Shown piece after piece: positions 1 to 7,894 of a DNA stretch of 7,894 nucleotides. A program made the translations under genes and the position numbers. The notes under the pieces are model-generated. The model saw only the letters and a program-made list of their open reading frames with translations. It was not told where the DNA came from and searched no databases. Source of the DNA: Solirubrobacterales bacterium (GTDB lineage Bacteria > Actinomycetota > Thermoleophilia > Solirubrobacterales > Solirubrobacteraceae); NCBI GenBank assembly GCA_013696535.1, contig JACCYI010000135.1, positions 1 to 7,894 of the forward strand. The letters run 5' to 3'. Every line of letters starts with the position of its first letter. Position 1 is the first letter of the stretch.

Positions 1-242
1 GTTGCGGGGTAGGCGCGCGCGTCTCCGCGGCCGAGCGCCGCCGCCCGAGCCGCGAGCAGCGATTCGATCTGCTCTCGGTCCGACGGTGCAGCCGCCGTGC
101 GGGGACGCTCGGTCGTGGCAATGGGCGCTCCCGGTTCCGAGGCCGCGGCGGGTTTGTTCCCGCCGCCGCAAGCCGTCAGGCTCAGCGCAGTCGGAAGTGC
201 GACGGCGACGAGCAACGCGGCGATGCGGCGTGTTCGGTCCAC
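1..242 (-). CDS. Putative secreted lipoprotein, N-terminal 80 residues (3' end outside window)
   Basis: From a GTG at 242 the minus strand stays open to the window edge. It encodes a textbook lipoprotein signal peptide: a basic n-region (DRTRR, residues 2-6), a hydrophobic core (residues 7-22) and the lipobox LTAC with Cys25, followed by GGG. A low-complexity linker rich in Ala, Pro and Thr (about residues 28-54) then leads into a helix-like segment, DREQIESLLAARAAALGRGD, at 55-74. That segment resembles the first helix of NTF2-like/SnoaL-like domains, but too little is visible to assign a family. The product should be exported and lipid-anchored at Cys25. No in-frame ATG, GTG or TTG was found upstream back to the xerD hairpin, so the GTG is the best start. 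The only good Shine-Dalgarno-like GGAGG lies 23 bases upstream of it, which is unusually far. Function is unknown. The signal peptide is seen directly; the domain is a guess. Confidence 0.72.
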   Translation of the reverse strand, partial: MDRTRRIAALLVAVALPTALSLTACGGGNKPAAASEPGAPIATTERPRTAAAPSDREQIESLLAARAAALGRGDARAYPA

Positions 243-268
243 AGCGCCGATGATCGCAAGGCCTGCCT

Positions 269-282
269 CCGGCCCGGGCCGG
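269..282. repeat. Perfect 14-bp GC palindrome upstream of the lipoprotein gene
   Basis: CCGGCCCGGGCCGG is its own reverse complement and lies 26 bases before the lipoprotein GTG, directly upstream of the GGAGG on the minus strand. It could be a protein-binding site or part of an mRNA structure. In DNA this GC-rich, palindromes of C and G arise readily, so a function is only a possibility. Confidence 0.35.
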
Positions 283-313
283 TAGCGGCGTTTCGCCCGC
301 CCGCCCTCTGCCT

Positions 314-333
314 ACAAGACCCTTGGGTCTTGT
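314..333 (-). terminator. Hairpin after xerD, probable operon terminator without U-tract
   Basis: A perfect inverted repeat has 9-bp arms (ACAAGACCC at 314-322 and GGGTCTTGT at 325-333) around two bases. In RNA the loop would open to at least four bases, leaving an 8-bp stem. It begins 12 bases after the xerD stop codon and lies in the gap before the next gene on the same strand, which is where a terminator would sit. No T-run follows on either strand, so it is not a classical intrinsic terminator. U-less hairpins are often proposed as terminators in high-GC actinobacteria, and an RNA-processing or stabilising role is the alternative. Confidence 0.5.
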
Positions 334-345
334 CCCGGGGCGACG

Positions 346-1293
346 TTAGGGGCGCGCGGTCTGAGCGCGCGGATGGGCGTCGAAGTAGACGTCCTTGAGG
401 CGCTCAGCGGACAGGTGGGTGTAGAGCTGCGTCGTGGCGATGTCCGAATGGCCCAGCATCTCCTGAAGTGAGCGCAGGTCGCAGCCCCCTGCCAACAGAT
501 GGGTGGCGAACGTGTGACGAAGGGTGTGTGGGCTCATACGGTCGGCGAGGCCGGCCGTGCGCGCGTGACGCTGGACGATCTTGTAGAGGCCTTGACGGGT
601 GAGACCGCCGCCGCGATGGTTGAGAAAGACCTTGGCTTCGATCCGATCGCCGACCAGCCGCGGACGGCCCAGGCGCAGATACGACGCCACCGCTCGCGCC
701 GCCGCGCCGCCGATCGGGACCACGCGCTCCTTGGAGCCCTTGCCGCGAGCCCGCAGAACGCCCAGCTCCAGGTCGAGGTCTGAGATCTGCAGGTCTGTGG
801 CCTCGGAGGCCCGGAGCCCGCAGGCATACATGAGCTCGAGCAGCGCCCGGTCACGGAGCGCGGCGGGCTCGCTGCCCGCCGGCTGGGCCAGCAGTCGGCC
901 GACCTCGTCGCGCGACAGGACCTGGGGGAGCTTCCGGCTCTGACGCGGGGCCCGGAGATGGACCGTCGGATCGTCCACCAGTACGCCTTGGCGGCGCTGA
1001 TGCCGGTAGAACGAGCGCAGGCAGGCGACCTTGCGCTGCACCGTGGCGCTGGCCACGGGCGCTTTGTCATCGTGACCCACAGCCAGCTCCGACACGAAGG
1101 TCGCGAGCTCGGTATGGCCGGCCGTCAGCGCGTCGTTACCGGTGCGCTCGAGCCAAGAGCCGTACTGGAGCAGATCAGATCGGTAGGCCTCGAGCGTATT
1201 GCGAGAAAGTCCCCGCTCGTATTCGAGGTAGGCGAGGAAGTCGAGTACGAGGTACTCGAACGGCTGGGTGAGCGGAGCCTCGGCGACGGCCAT
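346..1293 (-). CDS. xerD: Tyrosine recombinase XerD
   Basis: This 315-residue protein is a site-specific tyrosine recombinase. It has an N-terminal SAM-like/core-binding domain (about residues 14-105, with the typical LSRNTLEAYRSDL segment) and a C-terminal catalytic domain (about 125-305). All catalytic residues are present: Arg161 in GLRASE, Lys185 in RGKGSK, His256 and Arg259 in HTLRH, His282 in GHSD and nucleophile Tyr291 in LYTH. Length and spacing match E. coli XerD closely. With a XerC partner, such enzymes resolve chromosome dimers at dif in the cytoplasm. The XerD rather than XerC assignment rests mainly on position: last in the operon after a Nudix gene, as for Rv1701 in M. tuberculosis. 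No dif-like site was recognised here, so it is probably the housekeeping enzyme and not a mobile-element integrase. The ATG at 1293 is the only plausible in-frame start after the Nudix stop; its best Shine-Dalgarno is about 30 bases upstream. Confidence 0.95.
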   Translation of the reverse strand: MAVAEAPLTQPFEYLVLDFLAYLEYERGLSRNTLEAYRSDLLQYGSWLERTGNDALTAGHTELATFVSELAVGHDDKAPVASATVQRKVACLRSFYRHQRRQGVLVDDPTVHLRAPRQSRKLPQVLSRDEVGRLLAQPAGSEPAALRDRALLELMYACGLRASEATDLQISDLDLELGVLRARGKGSKERVVPIGGAAARAVASYLRLGRPRLVGDRIEAKVFLNHRGGGLTRQGLYKIVQRHARTAGLADRMSPHTLRHTFATHLLAGGCDLRSLQEMLGHSDIATTQLYTHLSAERLKDVYFDAHPRAQTARP

Positions 1294-1306
1294 TGCCGGG
1301 TGGATT

Positions 1307-1332
1307 CGCGGCCCAGCCGCGCCTTTCCTCCC
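1307..1332 (-). promoter_or_regulatory. Distant Shine-Dalgarno plus hairpin before xerD
   Basis: In the 62-base Nudix-xerD gap the minus strand carries a purine-rich Shine-Dalgarno, GGGAGGAAAGG (1332-1322), about 28 bases from the xerD ATG. That is too far for normal use. Between them lies a perfect hairpin with stem CGCGGC/GCCGCG and loop TGG (1321-1307). Folding it would loop out 15 bases and leave 13 unpaired bases before the ATG. A hairpin bringing a distant Shine-Dalgarno closer to the start codon is known for phage T4 gene 38. Whether this one works so is inference; no other start codon in the xerD frame lies nearer to the purine stretch. Confidence 0.4.
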
Positions 1333-1355
1333 GATGCAAGGTGACGTTCAGCGCG

Positions 1356-1891
1356 TCAGGTGCTCCGGCCTTGCCGGTGGCGCAACTCGAGCAGGCCGAT
1401 GAGCGTCTTGGCGTCGTGGACGTCGTCGATGAGGGCATCGAGCTCAGAAAGCGGGTGAGTGACGATCTCGATGCGCTCGTTCTCTTCGGTGTCCACCGAC
1501 TGGTCGGTGAGTCCGGTTGCCTCGAAGACATGCACCTGCTCGTTCGTGAAGCCCGGCGAACTGAAGTACCTCGCCAGGAGACTCCAGCTGCTGGCGGCCT
1601 TGCCGATCTCTTCGACAAGCTCGCGGCGAGCGGTTTGGAGCGGGGTCTCCCCTCCGACGTCGAGCTTGCCCGCGGGAAGCTCGAGCAGGTCGAACGCCCC
1701 GACCGCCTCGCGCGGCTGCCGGACGAGGTAGAGCCGCTCGCCATCGTGGGCGACGATCGCGACCGCGCCCTGCGCGCACACGATCTCGCGGGTGACCTCG
1801 TCGCTGTCCTCGTGGCGAAAGGTGTCAAGTCGGACCGTCACAAGCTTTCCGTCGTAGACGGCCTCGGACCGCGTGCGCTTGAAGCGGGAGC

Positions 1892-1895
<4 letters not shown>
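1356..1895 (-). CDS. Nudix hydrolase, ADP-ribose pyrophosphatase type
   Basis: This 179-residue cytoplasmic enzyme probably hydrolyses ADP-ribose to AMP and ribose-5-phosphate using Mg2+ bound by the Nudix box. The box runs from Gly76 to Gly98: GKLDVGGE, then RELVEEIG with Arg91, Glu92, Glu95 and Glu96. It has six rather than five residues between the first Gly and Glu83, as I recall for M. tuberculosis Rv1700. Pro114 in SSPGF lies 16 residues after the box, a marker of ADP-ribose pyrophosphatases. An N-terminal beta-rich segment (about residues 8-50) fits the dimerisation part of this subfamily. A longer reading frame opens upstream to 2021, but its extra 42 residues are low-complexity Arg/Ala and overlap the peptidase gene. 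The GTG at 1895 fits better: it forms a GTGA overlap with the peptidase stop, and the family-like sequence begins just after it. There is no strong Shine-Dalgarno, so translational coupling is likely. Another nucleotide-sugar substrate is possible. Confidence 0.9.
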
Positions 1896-4797
<2,902 letters not shown>

Positions 4798-6459
4798 CTA
4801 GGCCGCGGTCTTGAGCAGCTCCCGTGCGTGGCGCCGTGCCGCGCGATCCTCGCCGTCAGCGCCCAGCATGCGCACGATCTCGCCGACCACCTCGCTGCGC
4901 CCGAGTTCCGCGACCGTCGTGCGAGCCGTCAGGGCCGACGTGTCCTTGACGATCGTGAAGTGGCGGTCCGCCAACGAGGCGATCTGCGGAAGGTGGGTGA
5001 TGCAGACGACCTGGCGTCCGCGGGCCAGGGCCCGGAGCTGCTCGCCCACGGCCCGCGCCGTCTTGCCGCCGATGCCGGCGTCCACCTCGTCGAATACGAG
5101 CGACTCCGATCCGGCCCGGACGGCGACGCTCATGAGCGCGAGCATCACCCGCGACAGCTCGCCACCTGATGCCGTCTCGCGGAGCGGGCCCGCCGGCACG
5201 CCGGGGTTCGGGGCGATGAGGAACTCCACCTCGTCCCCGCCCGTGGGACCTACCGCCTCGCGAAGTTCAAGCGACACCTCGAAGCTGGCGCCCTCCATGG
5301 CGAGCTCGGCAAGGCGGCCGCGCATCGAGGCCCCCAGGTCGCCCGCCGCCGAGCTCCGGGCCTGCCGCAGCTCGACCGCCTGCTCGGACAGCTCGGCCCG
5401 CTCGAGCTCCAGGCGGGCGTTCACCGCTCCGAGGGCCTCCTCCGCGCCCGCGAGCTCGTCTCTGGCACGCCGGCACTGGTCGGCATGGGCCAGCACCGCC
5501 TCGATCGACCCGCCGTGCTTTCGCTTCAACCGGTCGAGCTGTGCGAGGCGCTCCTCCACCTCCTCGAGACGTCCCGGCGAACCCTCGATGTCCTCGCCAT
5601 AGCGGCGCAGCTCGCCGGCCACGTCGTCCGCCTCCACGCAGAGGGCGCCGACGCGAGCGGCGAGCGCGTCAAGCCCCGGATCGACTCCCCCCATCGTCTC
5701 CAGGGCGCTCGAGGCACCCGCAAGCGTCGCCGACGCGCCGATTCCCTCATCGCCGACCAGCGCCTCGACGGCTCGACCCGCCGCCGCCCGGAGCCCTTCG
5801 AGATGGCGCAGCCGCTCGCGATCGCCGGCCAGCACGGCCTCCTCCTCGATCGACGGCGCCGCGGCTTCGATCTCCCCAAGCTCCCACTCCAGCAGGTCGA
5901 GCTCACGATCGCGAGTGCCGGCACGGGCCATGAGCGCCTCGAGCTCACGCTCCAGCGCCCGTTGCCGCCCGTACGCGGCCGCGAAGCGCGCGCGCCGTGC
6001 CGCCTGGTCAGGACCGCAGAACCCGTCCAGGATCTCGAGCTGTGCGGCGGCGAGCGTGAGCTTGCGATGCTCGTGCTGGCCGTAGAACGAGACGAGCCGG
6101 CCGCCGATGTCACGAAGATCCGCCGCCGTGGCCGAGCGGCCGCCGAGGTAGGCCCGGGTACGCCCCTCGGCGCTCACGCGGCGGGCCAGCACGATCTCCT
6201 CGCAATCGCTCGGAAGCCGCTCTGCCAGCTCGTCGCGCATTTCGTCGGACAGCGAGAAGACTCCTTCCACGTAGGCCTCCGACGCCCCTGGGCGCACAAT
6301 GCCCGAGCGTGGTTTGCCGCCCAACAGCAGATCCAGCGCATGCGCGAGGACGGTCTTCCCCGCGCCCGTCTCTCCCGTCAGGACGTTGAGGCCCTCGCCC
6401 AGGCGCAGCTCGGCCCGCTCGATGAGCAGGAGGTTCTCGACGCGCAGTTCGCAGAGCAC
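4798..6459 (-). CDS. recN: DNA repair protein RecN
   Basis: This 553-residue SMC-like ATPase acts on the nucleoid in early double-strand-break repair by homologous recombination. The N-terminal head begins MLCELRVENLLLIERAEL, typical of RecN, with Walker A GETGAGKT at 29-36 and the YGQHEH motif at 126-131. A long charged central region (about 150-390, rich in Glu, Arg, Ala and Leu) forms the antiparallel coiled-coil arm. The C-terminal head has the ABC signature SGGELSR at 431-437, Walker B LVFDEVDAGIGG at 454-465 and the switch-histidine region ITHLPQIA at 487-494. Length is normal and no key motif is missing. The GTG at 6459 gives the expected N-terminus; an AGGGG directly abuts it, too close to serve as a normal Shine-Dalgarno. 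I saw no actinobacterial LexA-box-like sequence in the 52 bases upstream, so it probably reads through from nadK. Confidence 0.97.
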   Translation of the reverse strand: MLCELRVENLLLIERAELRLGEGLNVLTGETGAGKTVLAHALDLLLGGKPRSGIVRPGASEAYVEGVFSLSDEMRDELAERLPSDCEEIVLARRVSAEGRTRAYLGGRSATAADLRDIGGRLVSFYGQHEHRKLTLAAAQLEILDGFCGPDQAARRARFAAAYGRQRALERELEALMARAGTRDRELDLLEWELGEIEAAAPSIEEEAVLAGDRERLRHLEGLRAAAGRAVEALVGDEGIGASATLAGASSALETMGGVDPGLDALAARVGALCVEADDVAGELRRYGEDIEGSPGRLEEVEERLAQLDRLKRKHGGSIEAVLAHADQCRRARDELAGAEEALGAVNARLELERAELSEQAVELRQARSSAAGDLGASMRGRLAELAMEGASFEVSLELREAVGPTGGDEVEFLIAPNPGVPAGPLRETASGGELSRVMLALMSVAVRAGSESLVFDEVDAGIGGKTARAVGEQLRALARGRQVVCITHLPQIASLADRHFTIVKDTSALTARTTVAELGRSEVVGEIVRMLGADGEDRAARRHARELLKTAA

Positions 6460-6511
6460 CCCTACGGTCTACCAGCGTCCGCCGACGGATCGCCTGACCG
6501 TTGCAGACTTG

Positions 6512-7369
6512 TCACGATGCCAGCCGGCCGAAGCGCTCGCGGAGGCGGTGATAGAAGGTCGCGCCGGGAAGCTGGGCGAGAAGCGCGCAGCCTTGCGAGA
6601 ACTCGACATCGATCTCACCCCCGGCCGGCAGGTCGCAAGCGGGCCGACCGTCGACGTGGACGTCGACGGGCTCTTCACGCGAAACGTTCTGGATGGTGAG
6701 CCGGTCACCCGGGGCGACCACGAGCGCCCGCGCGGTCAAGGAGTGGGGGGCGATGAAGGAGACCACGAAGCCGGCGACGCCCCACGCGAGCACTGGGCCG
6801 CCGTTGGCCAGGTTGTAGCCCGTCGAGCCCGCCGGCGTGGCCACGACGAGGCCGTCGCAGCGAACCCGGCCGACCTCCTCGCCTGCAAGCTTGTAGGCGA
6901 GGTCGGCCACCCGCATCCCGGCACGGCGGTGAACGGAGACGTCGTTGATCGCGAGCCAGTCGCCTTCGAGGCGACGGACGACCACGGCCGGCAGTGCGAG
7001 GCGGTCGAACTCCCCACTGAAGGCCCGGTCGAAGGCGGGCCGCAGACCGTCGGGATCGAGCGTCGCCAGGAAGCCGACTTCGCCGAAGTTCACCGCGAAG
7101 ACCGGCACGTCCGAACGGGCGTACTTGCGCAGGGCCGTGAGGATCGTCCCGTCGCCGCCGAGGACGAGGCAGAGGTCCACGTCGCGCTCGAGTGGCGCCC
7201 GGAGATCAAGTCCGTCGGCCGGCTCGAGTGCGTGCTTGACGGTCTCCTGCTCGTCGAAGCGCAGCCTGACGCCGTTATCCCGCGCGCTGGCGATGAGCTC
7301 GCGCAGTGCGCCCGCTGTGTCGTCCGCCCGCCGATGGGTCATCACCGTGGCCACGCGCGGACGGGTCAC
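6512..7369 (-). CDS. nadK: NAD kinase
   Basis: This 285-residue cytoplasmic enzyme phosphorylates NAD to NADP using ATP (or polyphosphate in some actinobacteria). It carries the family motifs in order: GGDGT at 71-75 with catalytic Asp73, the NE/D motif as Asn142-Asp143 in AINDVSVHR, the NAD-binding TPAGSTGY at 178-185, and a beta-rich C-terminal domain with VHVDGRP at 237-243. Length is normal. The GTG start at 7369 overlaps the tlyA stop as GTGA, and a near-ideal Shine-Dalgarno lies nine bases upstream inside tlyA, so both coupling and independent initiation are available. A 52-base gap separates it from recN. The tlyA-nadK-recN order is widely conserved in Gram-positive bacteria. Confidence 0.97.
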   Translation of the reverse strand: MTRPRVATVMTHRRADDTAGALRELIASARDNGVRLRFDEQETVKHALEPADGLDLRAPLERDVDLCLVLGGDGTILTALRKYARSDVPVFAVNFGEVGFLATLDPDGLRPAFDRAFSGEFDRLALPAVVVRRLEGDWLAINDVSVHRRAGMRVADLAYKLAGEEVGRVRCDGLVVATPAGSTGYNLANGGPVLAWGVAGFVVSFIAPHSLTARALVVAPGDRLTIQNVSREEPVDVHVDGRPACDLPAGGEIDVEFSQGCALLAQLPGATFYHRLRERFGRLAS

Positions 7370-7894
7370 GACGGCTCCACCTCCCGTATCGCCGCGCCGA
7401 GGTCTGCGACCGCGTCGCCGCGCCCGGCCTCGGCGAGGTGGATGAACGTCTCCAGGTTCCCCTTGGGTCCCGGTAGGCCCGAGGAGGCGAAGCCGAGGAC
7501 CGCCGTGCCGGCTTCCAGCGCGGCGTCCGCCACGCCCGCCAGGGCTTCCCGCCGGAGCGCCGGATCGCGCACCACGCCGCCCTTGCCGATCCGCTCGCGC
7601 CCCACCTCGAACTGCGGCTTGATCATGGCGAGGACGTCGAAGCCCTCGAGCGCGACGCAGCCGAGCACGGCGGGCAGGACCTTCACGAGGGAGATGAACG
7701 AGACGTCGGCGACCACGAGATCAGGTGCGTACGGCAGGTCCGGTGGCATCAGGCGGCGCGCATTGACCCGCTCGAGCACCGTCACGCGGTCGTGGTCGCG
7801 CAGGGACCAGTGGAGTTCGCCGTACGCGACGTCGAGTGCGACGACGTGCGCGGCGTCACGCTGGAGCAGGCAGTCCGTGAAGCCTCCCGTGGAG
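7366..7894 (-). CDS. tlyA: TlyA family rRNA 2'-O-methyltransferase (5' end outside window)
   Basis: The frame is open from the window edge to a TGA at 7366-7368, giving the C-terminal 175 residues; the start and N-terminal S4-like RNA-binding domain are missing. The visible part begins inside the S-adenosylmethionine-binding fold with STGGFTDCLLQ, then VVALDVAYGELHWSL and RVTVLERVNARRL. Residues matching the proposed catalytic set are the Asp in VVADVSFIS, the Lys in AMIKPQFEVG and the Glu in GNLETFIHL. TlyA methylates ribose 2'-OH groups of 16S and/or 23S rRNA cytidines, and in mycobacteria its loss gives capreomycin resistance. The old name haemolysin is misleading. An internal GTG at 7785 could be taken as a start, but conserved sequence continues upstream of it. 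It overlaps nadK by four bases. Confidence 0.95.
   Translation of the reverse strand, partial: STGGFTDCLLQRDAAHVVALDVAYGELHWSLRDHDRVTVLERVNARRLMPPDLPYAPDLVVADVSFISLVKVLPAVLGCVALEGFDVLAMIKPQFEVGRERIGKGGVVRDPALRREALAGVADAALEAGTAVLGFASSGLPGPKGNLETFIHLAEAGRGDAVADLGAAIREVEPS
7379..7385 (-). promoter_or_regulatory. nadK: Strong Shine-Dalgarno for nadK inside tlyA
   Basis: The minus strand reads GGGAGGT with nine bases between it and the nadK GTG, which supports that start. It is the only near-consensus ribosome-binding site at normal spacing that I found in the window; the other starts have weak, distant or no such site. Confidence 0.75.

Noticed and set aside
346..1293. XerD-like recombinase as a sign of an integrated mobile element
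   Set aside because: Neighbours are the conserved housekeeping genes, its length and motifs match XerD, and no attachment-site repeats or tRNA are present.
6436..6452. Sequence resembling half of a LexA/SOS box near the recN start
   Set aside because: Only the CGAAC half matches, the other half does not read GTTCG, and it lies within conserved recN codons.
6464..6501. Inverted repeat ACGGTC...GACCGT in the nadK-recN gap
   Set aside because: Six-base arms 26 bases apart are expected by chance, and there is no terminator or operator context.
5485..6699. Long plus-strand open frame (404 codons) opposite recN and the end of nadK
   Set aside because: It lies antisense to strongly motif-supported genes, its product is Arg-rich low-complexity sequence with no recognisable motif, and such frames are expected opposite GC-rich coding DNA.
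7366..7785. Start of tlyA at the internal GTG at 7785
   Set aside because: Conserved methyltransferase sequence (STGGFTD and following) continues in frame upstream to the window edge, so the gene is partial, not short.

Overview
The window is a stretch of very GC-rich chromosomal DNA in which every convincing gene lies on the minus strand. Read 5'->3' on that strand, from high to low coordinates, the order is: tlyA (5' part cut by the window edge), nadK, recN, pyrG, an M20-family (PepT-like) metallopeptidase, a Nudix ADP-ribose pyrophosphatase, xerD and, after a gap with a hairpin, the first 80 codons of a lipoprotein cut by the other edge. The order tlyA-nadK-recN-(...)-pyrG-Nudix-xerD is the conserved actinobacterial order (in Mycobacterium tuberculosis, Rv1694 to Rv1701). 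With the GC richness and frequent GTG starts, this points to an actinobacterium. The absence of the two genes that M. tuberculosis carries between recN and pyrG, and the presence of an M20 peptidase between pyrG and the Nudix gene, suggest a deep-branching lineage such as Thermoleophilia. That placement is inference from memory of gene order and was not tested by a search.

Layout: 7894-7366 is tlyA (rRNA 2'-O-methyltransferase). It overlaps nadK (7369-6512) by four bases, and a strong Shine-Dalgarno sequence for nadK lies inside the end of tlyA. A 52-base gap leads to recN (6459-4798). A 36-base gap, with a small GC hairpin and a -10-like TAAACT placed as in a leaderless promoter, leads to pyrG (4761-3025). 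The pyrG/peptidase and peptidase/Nudix junctions are both four-base GTGA stop/start overlaps, so pyrG, the peptidase and the Nudix gene (4761-1356) look translationally coupled. A 62-base gap with a distant Shine-Dalgarno and an intervening hairpin precedes xerD (1293-346). A perfect 9-bp inverted repeat 12 bases after the xerD stop probably marks the end of the operon. The separate lipoprotein gene starts at 242 and runs off the window.

The cluster is housekeeping: ribosome methylation (TlyA), NADP supply (NadK), recombinational repair (RecN), CTP synthesis (PyrG), peptide turnover (M20), ADP-ribose or nucleotide-sugar clean-up (Nudix) and chromosome-dimer resolution (XerD). I found no mobile element, CRISPR array, RNA gene or new defence-like system. 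The points worth a second look are small: a lipoprotein start easily missed because it is partial, the signals upstream of pyrG and xerD, the repeated GTGA couplings, and the peptidase inserted into a conserved gene order. There is no gene-free stretch longer than 300 bases; the longest gap is 243-345.
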